Assembly (NCBI GenBank): GCA_031417915.1
Contig: JANOWN010000037.1
Span: 1-64,000 of the forward strand
DNA: 64,000 bases
Source of the DNA: Methylotenera_A sp031417915
Lineage (GTDB): Bacteria > Pseudomonadota > Gammaproteobacteria > Burkholderiales > Methylophilaceae
Direction of reading: 5' to 3'
Shown here: piece by piece, positions 19,504 to 28,829 of the stretch
How positions within the stretch are numbered: position 1 is the stretch's first letter
Layout of the letters: every line of letters starts with the position of its first letter
The notes under the pieces: generated by a model
The model's database searches: none
What the model was told of the DNA's origin: nothing
What the model saw: the letters and a program-made list of their open reading frames with translations, nothing else
Position numbers and translations under genes: made by a program

Positions 19504-20673
19504 ATGTTAAGCGATGACCGCAATTTGTGGCTAGACCTCATTCGCGGCAGCAGCGCTCTGCTGGTGTGTTTGGGGCATTTGCGTAATGCAATTTTGGTGG
19601 ATTACTCAGAGCTGATTCATCCCAATATTGCTATTAAAGCCTTTTATGCGCTTACTAGCTTAGGCCATCAAGCGGTCATGGTGTTCTTTGTGCTTAGTGG
19701 ATACTTTGTGGGTGGTGCGGTGTTGCGAGCGGGCGCAAAATTTTCATGGAGCAATTACCTTACTTCGCGCCTAACTCGCCTTTGGGTGGTGCTAATTCCA
19801 TGCCTTTTCATCACCTGGGGTGTTGGGCAAATACTCTTGAATTATGCGCCTACTGTGCTGGCTGGTGCGAACACTGACCTTTGGCACTCTGGCCCAAAAC
19901 TAGGGGAATATTCAGCAGATTTTAGTACATTATTAGCGAATATTTTCTTTCTGCAAACCATTGTCTCCCCAGTGTTTGGCCTTAATAGCCCGCTATGGAG
20001 CTTGGCAAATGAATTTTGGTATTACATGTTATTTCCACTTCTAGCCATGTCCATTGGTGTTGTTGGATCGGATAACAATCAAGCGCGCATGTTGGCATTT
20101 GCCATGACTGCCCTAATTGCATGGTGTTTGCCCAACGAGATGCTTTACGGATTCTTGATTTGGATGATGGGCGTGGCAGTTTATTGCTTACAAGCAACAG
20201 TAAGAAAGTTTAGCCAAAACACAACGCGTATTCTATTGCTAGTTGCAATGGTATTGTTTGTCTTGACATTAGCTTACTCAAAATCAACCAGCTATTCTCA
20301 AATAGTGCCATTGATGTCAGATTTTTTAGTAGGTCTAACATTTGCATTTTTATGTTTGATTCTGACTAATCAAGCTTTCCCTAAGCAGCAGCGCTGGTCA
20401 TGGTTTGCAAAAGGTTCGCAATACCTTTCCGAAGTATCGTATTCGCTTTATTTATCGCATTTCCCTATTGTGGTTTTAATCGCTGCAACTGTGTATGAAT
20501 CTAAAAAAAGAGTGCCAGATGGCTTATCTCTAGCGCAATTTTTTGCTTGGATTTTGCTGTTGCTAGGCTTGGCAGTGGTCGTGTGGTGGCTGTTTGAATC
20601 GCACACGACTTTTGTACGTGACAAAGTAAGTGCTTTAGTAAACCCAGTGTTTAAGAAACTTAAGACCGAGTAA
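19504..20673 (+). CDS. acyltransferase family 3 (OafA-like) membrane protein
   Basis: A 389-residue polytopic inner-membrane protein with about ten hydrophobic helices. The N-terminal LDLIRGSSALLVCLGHLRN block contains the Arg and His expected for acyltransferase-3 proteins, and FFVLSGYFVGG follows. These proteins move acetyl or other acyl groups onto exported sugars. Together with the WcaF-like enzyme at 21356, two acylation steps of the polysaccharide are predicted. It starts directly after the preceding stop codon. Confidence 0.87.
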   Translation: MLSDDRNLWLDLIRGSSALLVCLGHLRNAILVDYSELIHPNIAIKAFYALTSLGHQAVMVFFVLSGYFVGGAVLRAGAKFSWSNYLTSRLTRLWVVLIPCLFITWGVGQILLNYAPTVLAGANTDLWHSGPKLGEYSADFSTLLANIFFLQTIVSPVFGLNSPLWSLANEFWYYMLFPLLAMSIGVVGSDNNQARMLAFAMTALIAWCLPNEMLYGFLIWMMGVAVYCLQATVRKFSQNTTRILLLVAMVLFVLTLAYSKSTSYSQIVPLMSDFLVGLTFAFLCLILTNQAFPKQQRWSWFAKGSQYLSEVSYSLYLSHFPIVVLIAATVYESKKRVPDGLSLAQFFAWILLLLGLAVVVWWLFESHTTFVRDKVSALVNPVFKKLKTE

Positions 20674-20688
20674 GTTAGGAGATAACTA

Positions 20689-21318
20689 ATGGTGGAAAAC
20701 ATAGTTGATGATTATGGCTGGGCTTCAGATCAAGGCCCGCAATCGTGTGGGTATATTGCGCCGCGTATTCTTGAGCTGCTAAAGCAACTCAATGTGAAGC
20801 GGGTGCTTGACCTTGGCGCGGGTAATGGTGCGCTTTGTGTGCAGGTTGACTTAGCGGGATATGAGGTTGCTGGCGTTGAATATGACAAAGCAGGCGTCGA
20901 GCTCGCTCGCTCGTCTCATCCAGAAATTCCTTTTTACAACCTCGGTGTGCAAGATGACCCTGCGAAGCTTCTAAGCCACGAGCAAGTCTTTGATGCAGTC
21001 GTATCCACAGAAGTCATCGAACACCTTTTCTCTCCGCACCTACTGCCGATATACGCCAGAGGTGTGCTGAAACAAGGCGGCTATTTAATTATCACCACGC
21101 CTTATCATGGCTATCTAAAAAATCTTACCTTAGCCATTTTTGATAAGTGGGACCACCACCACACTGCACTTTGGCATGGCGGGCATATTAAGTTTTGGAG
21201 CCGCGCAACACTCACACAGCTTCTTACCGAGAATGGTTTTCAAGTGGTTGATTTTTCTGGCGTTGGCCGCCTGCCATATTTGTGGAAAAGCATGGTGTTG
21301 GTAGCGCAAAAAACTTAA
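20689..21318 (+). CDS. class I SAM-dependent methyltransferase
   Basis: A 209-residue cytoplasmic enzyme with the SAM-binding motif I (VLDLGAGNG, about residues 42-50), an acidic residue ending strand 2 (GVEYD) and a motif like VVSTEVIEH in the middle, as in UbiG-type methyltransferases. A good ribosome site (TTAGGAGA) precedes the ATG. Its place in the cluster suggests methylation of a sugar or of a lipid-linked intermediate, but the substrate is not visible. Confidence 0.82.
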   Translation: MVENIVDDYGWASDQGPQSCGYIAPRILELLKQLNVKRVLDLGAGNGALCVQVDLAGYEVAGVEYDKAGVELARSSHPEIPFYNLGVQDDPAKLLSHEQVFDAVVSTEVIEHLFSPHLLPIYARGVLKQGGYLIITTPYHGYLKNLTLAIFDKWDHHHTALWHGGHIKFWSRATLTQLLTENGFQVVDFSGVGRLPYLWKSMVLVAQKT

Positions 21319-21355
21319 GCATGAATCAGATATTATTAATTGTAGGATTTAATGC

Positions 21356-21910
21356 ATGATTATTCAGGGCAACGATCCTTATACGCAACCTTCATTTTCA
21401 CTCGGCAATCGCCTGCTGCGCGCTTTGTGGGGCGTGGTATGGCTGTTATTCTTTCGCCCAAGCCCGCGCCCATTTCATGCTTGGCGCAGGCTGCTATTGC
21501 GTTTATTTGGGGCAAAACTTGGCCAGCACGTGCATGTGTATCCCAATGTAAAAGTATGGGCGCCTTGGCAGTTAATGATTGGCGATAAAGTGGGCATTGC
21601 CGATGGCGTAACGCTTTACAACATGGCGCTAATAGAAATTGGCGATTATTGCGTGGTTTCGCAGGGTGCGCACCTTTGTGGTGGAACGCACGATATTGAT
21701 TCTGCCAATTTTCAGTTAGTCGCAAAACCTATCAGGTTAGAGAAAAATGTTTGGGTGTGCGCGGAAGCTTTTATTGGGCCAGGCGTGACGGTTGCCGAAG
21801 GCTGCGTGTTGGGAGCGCGTGCTGTGGTGGTGAAAAGCATTCTAGAGCCTTGGTCTGTTTGGGCGGGCAACCCAGCCGAGATGAAAAGAATGCGCAAAAG
21901 AGGTGAGTGA
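21356..21910 (+). CDS. WcaF-like colanic-acid-type acetyltransferase
   Basis: A 184-residue left-handed beta-helix (hexapeptide repeat) acetyltransferase. An N-terminal amphipathic/hydrophobic stretch (about 17-50) is followed by hexapeptide turns such as IGDKVGIADGVTLYN and GPGVTVAEGCVLGARAVV, and the tail has the usual WAGNPAEMKR. Lengths and motifs fit the WcaF group of putative colanic acid acetyltransferases. The ATG at 21356 opens the frame; a second ATG at 21352 is out of frame. Confidence 0.87.
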   Translation: MIIQGNDPYTQPSFSLGNRLLRALWGVVWLLFFRPSPRPFHAWRRLLLRLFGAKLGQHVHVYPNVKVWAPWQLMIGDKVGIADGVTLYNMALIEIGDYCVVSQGAHLCGGTHDIDSANFQLVAKPIRLEKNVWVCAEAFIGPGVTVAEGCVLGARAVVVKSILEPWSVWAGNPAEMKRMRKRGE

Positions 21911-22732
21911 GTGAACAGCATATCCGTACTTATTCTCACCAAAAATGAACAGCAAGATTTACCCGCTTGTTTGGCTAGCCTTGCTTGGAGCGATGATATT
22001 CGTGTGCTGGACTCTGAAAGCACAGATGACACGGTCAAGTTGGCTGAAAGCGCAGGTGCAAGCGTGACAGTGCGGCCTTTTGATGGCTACGCATCACAAC
22101 GTAATTTTGGTCTAAAACTATCATTCAAGCACGATTGGCTTTTGATACTTGATGCAGACGAACGTATTACGCCAGAACTTGCTACCGAAATGCTAGCGTT
22201 TGTGAAAACTGCCCCATTAAATGTGGCGGGCGCGCGTATGCGTCGCCGTGATATTTGGTGGGGGCGCTGGCTTAAACATGCACAGATTTCGCCTTTATAT
22301 GTGCGCCTTGTGCGTGTTGGACGCGCGCATTACGAGCGCGAGATTAACGAAGTGCTGGTAGTGGATGGCGATATTGTTGACTTGGAAAAGCCTTTTGACC
22401 ATTACCCATTCTCTAAAGGCTTAGACCATTGGATTAGCAAACATAATGTGTATTCGCGCATGGAGGCGGAGTTAATTACTAAAGGTGTGCTTATTAAGCC
22501 AAGCTGGCGCGTTGCCTTATTTGGCGACGATTTTAGCGAGCGCCGCGTACATCAAAAGGCTATTTTTTATGGCCTGCCTGCGCGGCCGCTGATTAAATTT
22601 ATGTATATGCTCATTGCGCGGCGTGCATTTTTGGATGGCCTGCCAGGCATAAGGTACGCCATTCTGCAGGCCATTTACGAATACTTTATTGTGCTTAAAA
22701 CCAAAGAAATAGAAGAAAAAAATAAAAATTGA
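21911..22732 (+). CDS. glycosyltransferase family 2 (WaaE/KdtX-like)
   Basis: A 273-residue GT-A enzyme starting with GTG immediately after the previous stop codon. Motifs are SVLILTKNEQQDLPACLASL at the N-terminus, the first Asp region (RVLDSESTDDT) and the metal-binding LILDADERITPEL. The length and the C-terminal basic/hydrophobic part resemble the WaaE/lipopolysaccharide beta-glucosyltransferase group. It likely adds a glucose- or hexose-type residue to the repeat unit. The next gene overlaps it by four bases. Confidence 0.86.
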   Translation: MNSISVLILTKNEQQDLPACLASLAWSDDIRVLDSESTDDTVKLAESAGASVTVRPFDGYASQRNFGLKLSFKHDWLLILDADERITPELATEMLAFVKTAPLNVAGARMRRRDIWWGRWLKHAQISPLYVRLVRVGRAHYEREINEVLVVDGDIVDLEKPFDHYPFSKGLDHWISKHNVYSRMEAELITKGVLIKPSWRVALFGDDFSERRVHQKAIFYGLPARPLIKFMYMLIARRAFLDGLPGIRYAILQAIYEYFIVLKTKEIEEKNKN

Positions 22733-23964
22733 AAATACTTATCTACAGCGCAAACTTTGCGCCAGAGCCAACGGGCATAGGCAAATATTCGGGCGAAATG
22801 GCGGCATGGTTGGCCGAGCAAGGCCATGACGTGCGCGTGGTCGCTGCGCCGCCTTATTACCCTGCTTGGCAATTGGGCGAAGGTTACGCTTGGCCGCCTT
22901 ATCGGCGCGAGCGCGAGCGCTGGCGCGGCGTAGATGTTTGGCGCGCGCCCCTTTGGGTGCCGCGTTCACCAGGCGGGTTCGCGCGCGTGCTGCATTTGCT
23001 CACGTTTGCGCTTTCGTCGCTGCCCGTGATGTTATGGCAAATTCTATGGCGACCCAATATCGTGATGACAGTTGCGCCAGCCTTAGTGTGCGCGCCTACT
23101 GCTTGGCTAGTAGCGCGTTTGTGCGGCGCTAAAGCTTGGCTACACATTCAAGATTTTGAGGTGGATGTGGCGTTTCAGATGGGCTTACTTAAAGGTAAAT
23201 GGCTACAAAACTTCGTGTTAGCGGCAGAAAGTTACTTGTTGCGGCGTTTTGATTGCGTTTCATCCATATCAAGCCGCATGCTCGATAAGATACGACAAAA
23301 GGGTGTGAATGAAACACGCGTCAGTTCTTTCCCCAATTGGGTGGATATTACGCACATTTATCCATTGGCCACGCCAAGCGATTACCGTGCAGAGCTTGGT
23401 ATCAATCTCGACACTAAAGTGGTCTTATTTTCTGGCACATTGGGTGGAAAACAAGGTTTAATGGTGCTGCCAGCAGCCGCGCGGATATTGGCTCACAGGG
23501 CAGATATATTATTTGTTATTTGTGGCGATGGTGTGATGAAACCGCAATTGCAAGCCGCCAGCGCAGACCTGAAAAATGTGCTTTTTTTGCCGCTACAGCC
23601 ATTTGAGCGGCTGGGGCAATTATTAGGTTTGGCCGATATTCATTTGTTGCCACAAAGCCCAGAAGCTGCTGATTTGGTGCTGCCATCAAAATTATCTGGC
23701 ATGTTGGCAAGTGGCAAGCCTGTGATTGCGACTTGCCAAGACGGTACCGAAATCGCCCGTGTAGTATCGCAATGCGGCCTAGTAGTTGCGCCAGAAGATG
23801 GCGCTACATTGGCCGCTGCAATTGAAAAACTGGTTGATGGCGATGCGGCGCGGAAGGAATTTGGTGTGCTGGCGCTAAATTATGCAAAAGAGAATTTTGA
23901 TAAAAATGCTGTTTTAGCGCGCTTAAATGCACAATTACTCGCGCTCGCACACAAAAGTACGTAA
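22729..23964 (+). CDS. WcaI-type glycosyltransferase
   Basis: A 411-residue GT4-like enzyme with a TTG start at 22729 that overlaps the preceding stop (TTGA). The N-terminus ILIYSANFAPEPTGIGKYSGE and the WLHIQDFEVDVAFQMG segment are characteristic of WcaI family colanic acid glycosyltransferases. The C-terminal donor domain has LLPQSPEAADLVLPSKLSGML. The stretch 22860-23100 is visibly richer in GC than its surroundings. With gmd, fcl, ugd and WcaF-like genes present, a colanic-acid-like polymer is plausible. This is the last sugar transferase of the cluster. Confidence 0.85.
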   Translation: MKILIYSANFAPEPTGIGKYSGEMAAWLAEQGHDVRVVAAPPYYPAWQLGEGYAWPPYRRERERWRGVDVWRAPLWVPRSPGGFARVLHLLTFALSSLPVMLWQILWRPNIVMTVAPALVCAPTAWLVARLCGAKAWLHIQDFEVDVAFQMGLLKGKWLQNFVLAAESYLLRRFDCVSSISSRMLDKIRQKGVNETRVSSFPNWVDITHIYPLATPSDYRAELGINLDTKVVLFSGTLGGKQGLMVLPAAARILAHRADILFVICGDGVMKPQLQAASADLKNVLFLPLQPFERLGQLLGLADIHLLPQSPEAADLVLPSKLSGMLASGKPVIATCQDGTEIARVVSQCGLVVAPEDGATLAAAIEKLVDGDAARKEFGVLALNYAKENFDKNAVLARLNAQLLALAHKST

Positions 23965-24052
23965 ATCTGCTTAATGGCTAATGCCATGTCCTAAAACTGT
24001 CATGTTACTTCAGTAGTATTGTTCATTTGAATTAATTCAAACGAGAAGGTAA

Positions 24053-25375
24053 TTGAAGATCACTGTGATTGGTAGCGGCTATGTTGGTTTGGTTACTGGC
24101 GCCTGTCTAGCGGACTTTGGCAATCAGGTTTTATGTTTGGATATTGATGCTAATAAAATAAAAAAGCTGCAAGAAGGTAGCATTCCAATTCACGAGCCAG
24201 GTTTGCTAAACGTGGTGCAAAACAATGTTGCTGCAGGTCGCCTAAAATTTACCACCAATATTGAAGAAAGTGTAGCTTGGGGGCAAATTCAGTTTATTGC
24301 AGTTGGTACGCCACCCGATGAAGATGGTTCTGCAGATTTGAAACATGTTATAGATACAGCAAAAAATATCGCCAAATACATGACTGATTACAAGGTGGTG
24401 GTTGATAAAAGTACCGTGCCCGTTGGCACTGCTGATAAAGTTAGGGCGGCGATGTCTGATGAACTCGCCAAACGCGCGCTTGACTTGCCATTTTCGATTG
24501 TATCTAACCCAGAGTTTCTTAAAGAAGGTACTGCGGTGGAAGACTTCATGCGTCCAGATCGTATCGTCATTGGTTCAGACGATGATCGCGCTTCCAATTT
24601 AATGAAAACTCTTTATGCACCTTTTGTGCGTAATCACGATCGCATTATTCACATGGATATTAAAAGTGCTGAATTGACAAAATATGCAGCCAATTGCATG
24701 TTGGCTACGCGCATTTCTTTTATGAACGAATTAGCTAATCTTGCCGATAAATTAGGCGCGGATATTGAGCAGGTACGTCTTGGTATTGGGTCCGACCCGC
24801 GCATTGGCTATCACTTTCTATATGCGGGTAGTGGCTACGGTGGTTCTTGCTTTCCTAAAGATGTAAAAGCTTTGATTCGCACGGCTTCGAGCATGAACCA
24901 AACAATGAACGTCTTGAGTGCGGTTGAGGTGGCTAATAACGAGCAGAAATTAGTTATGTTGGAAAAAATTAAGGCGAAATTTGGCACCAATCTTGGCGGT
25001 ATGAAATTCGCTTTATGGGGTTTGTCATTTAAACCCAATACTGATGATATGCGAGAAGCACCAAGCCGCATGATTATTGAAGGACTGTGGAAACTAGGTG
25101 CAACTGTGACAGCTTACGATCCTGTTGCCATGTCTGAATCGATGCGAATTTATGGGGATGACAAGCGTTTAAGCTATGCTGATTCAGCGACACAAGCGCT
25201 AGAAGGCGCAAATGCACTGGTGATAATCACAGAGTGGAAAGAGTTTCGTGCGCCCGACTTTAAGCAGATTGCGGCAAGCTTGAAAACGCCAGTCATTTTC
25301 GATGGGAGAAATATGTACATGCCATCACAAGTCAAACAGGCTGGCTTGGAATACTTTGCTATTGGCAGACGTTAA
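24053..25375 (+). CDS. ugd: UDP-glucose 6-dehydrogenase
   Basis: A 440-residue NAD-dependent enzyme oxidising UDP-glucose to UDP-glucuronate. It has the Rossmann motif GSGYVGLVTGACLADFG at the N-terminus, the catalytic cysteine in GYGGSCFPKDVKAL (about residue 265) and a C-terminal UDP-binding domain (SFKPNTDDMREAPS). The start is TTG at 24053, behind GAGAAGG. UDP-glucuronate would supply an acidic sugar to the polymer. The 88-bp gap before it suggests a separate promoter is possible. Confidence 0.92.
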   Translation: MKITVIGSGYVGLVTGACLADFGNQVLCLDIDANKIKKLQEGSIPIHEPGLLNVVQNNVAAGRLKFTTNIEESVAWGQIQFIAVGTPPDEDGSADLKHVIDTAKNIAKYMTDYKVVVDKSTVPVGTADKVRAAMSDELAKRALDLPFSIVSNPEFLKEGTAVEDFMRPDRIVIGSDDDRASNLMKTLYAPFVRNHDRIIHMDIKSAELTKYAANCMLATRISFMNELANLADKLGADIEQVRLGIGSDPRIGYHFLYAGSGYGGSCFPKDVKALIRTASSMNQTMNVLSAVEVANNEQKLVMLEKIKAKFGTNLGGMKFALWGLSFKPNTDDMREAPSRMIIEGLWKLGATVTAYDPVAMSESMRIYGDDKRLSYADSATQALEGANALVIITEWKEFRAPDFKQIAASLKTPVIFDGRNMYMPSQVKQAGLEYFAIGRR

Positions 25376-25405
25376 ATCCCATTTACTTTTGAGCGAGCCT
25401 AATAA

Positions 25406-26884
25406 ATGCAACAAATAGAAATTGCTAAACCTCTTGTAGAAACAGTCGCGCTTGTTCAACCAATCGTCCTCTCTGGCGGCTCTGGTACTCGTTTGTGGCC
25501 ACTTTCGCGCGAAAAATACCCTAAACAATTATTGCCCTTATTTGGTCAAGATTCTTTGCTGCAAGCCACGATTCGCAGGGTAGATGGTATCGCAGGCGTG
25601 CAACTGGCAGCGCCCATGGTGGTGTGTAACGAAGAATATCGTTTTGTAATTGCTGAGCAGCTACGTAAAATGGGGAGAGAGGGCGTGATTGTGCTTGAGT
25701 CAGTTGGCCGAAACACCGCGCCAGCGCTCACTCTGGCCGCGCTGGAGGCTGCAAAAAATGGTGATGACCCAGTATTGCTGGTGATGCCTGCAGACCATGT
25801 GATTACGGATGTGATTGCATTTCAAAATGCAGTACGCCATGGTGCTGCATTGGCGGGCGCAGGTAATGTGGTGACTTTTGGCATTACGCCAGATTGCCCA
25901 GAAACAGGTTATGGCTATATTCAGACTGGAGACTTGCTGGACGAATCTGCCTGTAAAATCGGGCGTTTTGTGGAAAAGCCGAACCAAGAAACCGCGCAGC
26001 AATATGTAGATAGCGGCGATTATCTATGGAATAGCGGCCTATTTATGATGCGAGCCTCCGTGTGGTTGGCCGCCATGCAGCAATGCCGCGCCGATATTTA
26101 CGCTGCTTGCCAAGCCGCCTGGCAAGTGGAGCAGTTAGACGGAAATTTTGTGCGCGTGGGCAAAGCTGAGTTTGAGCAATGCCCGAGTGATTCTATTGAT
26201 TATGCCGTGATGGAAAAAATTGCCGCAGGCGAAAGTAATTTACCTACTGGCGTGGTGATTCCGCTTGCTGCAGGTTGGAGCGATGTTGGCGCGTGGGATT
26301 CGCTGTGGCATGCTTTGCCAAAAAATGCTGATGGTAACGTTGTGCAAGGTGACGTCTTGCTGAATGATTGTGTCGATACTTTGGCAATATCTAGCGGCAG
26401 GTTGATTGCTTGTGTTGGCGTAAGCGATTTGGTGGTGGTAGAAACGCCTGACGCAGTTTTGGTGGCACATAAAAGTAAAACGCAGGATGTGAAAAAAGTG
26501 GTTGATGCGTTGAAATCGCAAGGTAGAAGCGAAGGTTTGCTGCACCGCAAGGTTTATCGCCCGTGGGGTTGGTACGATAGCGTTGACTTTGGGGAGCGCT
26601 TTCAAGTGAAGCGCATGATGGTGAAGCCAGGCGCTAAACTCTCGCTACAGTTGCATCACCATCGTGCCGAGCACTGGGTGGTGGTTAAAGGCACTGCGAC
26701 TGTGACGCGCGGCGATACCAGCTATCTCGTCACAGAAAATGAATCAACCTATATTCCGCTGGGTACGCAGCACCGTCTAGAAAACGCAGGCAAAATTCCG
26801 CTAGAAATTATCGAAGTGCAATCTGGCGGTTATTTGGGCGAGGACGACATCATGCGTTTTGATGACCATTACGGCAGGGCGTAG
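25406..26884 (+). CDS. manC: mannose-1-phosphate guanylyltransferase / mannose-6-phosphate isomerase
   Basis: A 492-residue bifunctional type II enzyme. The N-terminal nucleotidyltransferase has the signature LSGGSGTRLWPLSREKYPKQ (about residues 19-38). The C-terminal cupin (from about residue 375) has the metal-binding LQLHHHRAEHWVVVKGTA. It makes GDP-mannose from mannose-1-phosphate and can interconvert fructose-6-P and mannose-6-P, feeding gmd and fcl. A phosphomannomutase (ManB), needed between the two reactions, is not in the window. The stop abuts the stop of the opposing rhomboid gene. Confidence 0.93.
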   Translation: MQQIEIAKPLVETVALVQPIVLSGGSGTRLWPLSREKYPKQLLPLFGQDSLLQATIRRVDGIAGVQLAAPMVVCNEEYRFVIAEQLRKMGREGVIVLESVGRNTAPALTLAALEAAKNGDDPVLLVMPADHVITDVIAFQNAVRHGAALAGAGNVVTFGITPDCPETGYGYIQTGDLLDESACKIGRFVEKPNQETAQQYVDSGDYLWNSGLFMMRASVWLAAMQQCRADIYAACQAAWQVEQLDGNFVRVGKAEFEQCPSDSIDYAVMEKIAAGESNLPTGVVIPLAAGWSDVGAWDSLWHALPKNADGNVVQGDVLLNDCVDTLAISSGRLIACVGVSDLVVVETPDAVLVAHKSKTQDVKKVVDALKSQGRSEGLLHRKVYRPWGWYDSVDFGERFQVKRMMVKPGAKLSLQLHHHRAEHWVVVKGTATVTRGDTSYLVTENESTYIPLGTQHRLENAGKIPLEIIEVQSGGYLGEDDIMRFDDHYGRA

Positions 26885-27925
26885 TTATTTGGGCTGAGAA
26901 GTGCTAGATTGTTGGCTTCTAAGCTTATCTGCCAGTGCGCGCGATTCGTCTTTGCGTTGCTGCGTGTATTTCAATAAGCTTTCTAGCTTGGCCGCAGAAG
27001 GCAAAGCAGGATTGGCTGGTAGCTGGGATAGCTTTTCAAAACTATCTTCATATGAATCAGCAATCGCAGAATCTATCTGGCTGGCGAGCCCATCAGCCGT
27101 GGTGTTGCCTTGTTTCTCAGCCTTAATAACTTCTAGCCAAGATCGATTAATCGCTTGATCTTGTTGTAAAAATTCATCAATTTGCTTGCGGATTAGCAGC
27201 TCGTCACTCCAGTGATATTTTGCTGCAGGAATATTCAGAATAAGTAGCGCAATCATTGATGCCATCGCGCAAGCAGCAATTAAGGAGTTTTTAATTGGAA
27301 AAGGCCTAGCACTGGCCGATTGCGGCAGCACGATGCTCGCCAAAATGCCGCTGATAAACCCACCAATATGCGCCGAATTATCGATGCCTGGGACGATAAA
27401 ACCTAAAATCATGGTGGCAATTGCAAAAACTAGCGCGCCCCAAAATAGCCAGCGAAACTCATGCGGCGTAATCGCATCACGTTCACGCCAAAGAAAAGTG
27501 AGTAGCGCGCCGTAAATGCCAAATATCGCGCCAGATGCGCCGCCAGAAATGGCTGAATTGCCCTGAATAACTAGCGAGAGTAAGTTGCCGCTTAAGCCAC
27601 TAATGATATAGATACCAGCAAAGCGCGCATGGCCGTACATGCGCTCCACCCATTGCCCAGCGTCCCAAAGTGCCCACATATTAAGTAACAAATGTATTGC
27701 ACCAAAATGCAAAAACATGGCGCTACCTAATCGCCACCATTCGCCATCTTGTGTGGCGGGGCCAAAATTGGCTCCCCAAGCAAGCTGGACGCCGTTTGTA
27801 GAGTGCCATAAACCAGCGCCATCTAGCAACATTGCTACAAACACGAGCACGTTGACTGCTATTAACAGCTTGGTCACCCAGATTTCAGGGTTGCGAATCT
27901 TTAAAACCTCATGAAGTGTTTGCAA
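26885..27925 (-). CDS. rhomboid family intramembrane serine protease
   Basis: A 346-residue membrane protein with about six hydrophobic helices. It carries the catalytic serine in ISGGASGAIFGIYGA (GxSG) and the catalytic histidine in NSAHIGGFISG, plus the usual HLLLNMWALWDAG loop segment. A soluble tail of about 120 residues follows the membrane core. The only plausible start is TTG at 27925. Rhomboids cut transmembrane substrates within the bilayer; its substrate is unknown. It differs from short rhombosortases, so a link to the nearby PEP-CTERM proteins is not supported. Confidence 0.9.
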   Translation of the reverse strand: MQTLHEVLKIRNPEIWVTKLLIAVNVLVFVAMLLDGAGLWHSTNGVQLAWGANFGPATQDGEWWRLGSAMFLHFGAIHLLLNMWALWDAGQWVERMYGHARFAGIYIISGLSGNLLSLVIQGNSAISGGASGAIFGIYGALLTFLWRERDAITPHEFRWLFWGALVFAIATMILGFIVPGIDNSAHIGGFISGILASIVLPQSASARPFPIKNSLIAACAMASMIALLILNIPAAKYHWSDELLIRKQIDEFLQQDQAINRSWLEVIKAEKQGNTTADGLASQIDSAIADSYEDSFEKLSQLPANPALPSAAKLESLLKYTQQRKDESRALADKLRSQQSSTSQPK

Positions 27926-28139
27926 TAGAAATCCAGCTGATTGGTTAAAGCAATACGGTAAATTGAGTCAATTTTAACAGGGTTTTATTGAAATTTTATG
28001 TAATTAAAAACTGGCTACATTCCATGCTAGTCCTTGCGGACTATGCCCTAAAGTATTGCGGTAACAATTCTGCTGTAATTTGATGTGACAGTTAAATTTG
28101 ATTTAACTACCGATTATTTTTAACCTCAGGAGACCATAA

Positions 28140-28823
28140 GTGAAAAAATCCATATCTATCATTGTCGCAGCCATGTTGAGCACTATTTCCGTTCAGGCAA
28201 ATGCAGCATTATTAATTACCGAAGTTGCACCTTGGGCGAGCACTGCCGCCAACGCGCCTTATGCGACTGACTGGTTTGAGCTTACGAACACAGGCGCTTC
28301 TGTCGTGAATATTTCTGGCTGGCAAATGGACGACAATTCAAATGGCAGCGCTAAAGTAGCGCTTACTGGCATTAGCAGCATCGCCGCTGGTGAATCAGTC
28401 ATCTTCACAGAAAATCCTAACACTGCATTATTCCTTAGCACTTGGTTTGGCGCGAGCGCGCCAGCGGGACTGCAAATTGGCAACTACACTGGCGCGGGTG
28501 TTGGCTTAAGCGGCACTACAGATGCAGTTAATATCTATAACAGTGTTGCAAATGGCAGTGTATTGCAAGCCAACGTCACATTTGCTGCTTCTGATGCACT
28601 TGCACCTTTTCAAACTTTTGATAATGCTGCAGGTTTGAACAATACAGCTATCTCACTTTTAAGCACGGTTGGTGCAAATGGCGCGTTTGTAGCGTTAAAT
28701 GATATCAATGAAATAGGCTCGCCAGGCAGAATCACTGCGGCCGTACCAGAGCCAGAGACTTACGCCATGCTGTTAGCTGGCTTGGGTTTCATGGGCTTTG
28801 CTTCACGTAAACGTCAAGGTTAA
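28140..28823 (+). CDS. PEP-CTERM protein with lamin-tail-like domain
   Basis: A 227-residue exported protein. The GTG start at 28140 is chosen because CAGGAGA lies upstream and a signal peptide (about 1-22, VQANA/A) begins there. The middle (about 23-180) resembles a lamin tail domain (ALLITEVAPWAS ... DWFELTNTGASVVNISGWQMDD). The C-terminus has the exosortase signal VPEPETYAMLLAGLG, a hydrophobic stretch and a basic end (RKRQG). It is predicted to be sorted to the surface by an exosortase such as the one at 10425. The next PEP-CTERM gene starts 6 bp downstream. Confidence 0.88.
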   Translation: MKKSISIIVAAMLSTISVQANAALLITEVAPWASTAANAPYATDWFELTNTGASVVNISGWQMDDNSNGSAKVALTGISSIAAGESVIFTENPNTALFLSTWFGASAPAGLQIGNYTGAGVGLSGTTDAVNIYNSVANGSVLQANVTFAASDALAPFQTFDNAAGLNNTAISLLSTVGANGAFVALNDINEIGSPGRITAAVPEPETYAMLLAGLGFMGFASRKRQG

Positions 28824-28829
28824 TTCATC

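Noticed and set aside
26885..27925. Rhomboid as a rhombosortase for the nearby C-terminal signals
   Set aside because: The nearby substrates carry PEP-CTERM, not GlyGly-CTERM signals, and this rhomboid is longer and has a large soluble tail. It looks like an ordinary rhomboid protease.
28012..28027. Sigma-54 promoter upstream of the PEP-CTERM operon (TGGC...TGC)
   Set aside because: The GG to GC spacing is 11 rather than 10 and the flanking bases do not fit TGGCAC-N5-TTGC.
28028..28043. Small hairpin TAGTCC-TTGC-GGACTA between the rhomboid and PEP-CTERM genes
   Set aside because: It is only 6 bp long with no T tract and lies upstream of both divergent genes, so a terminator or riboswitch role is not supported.
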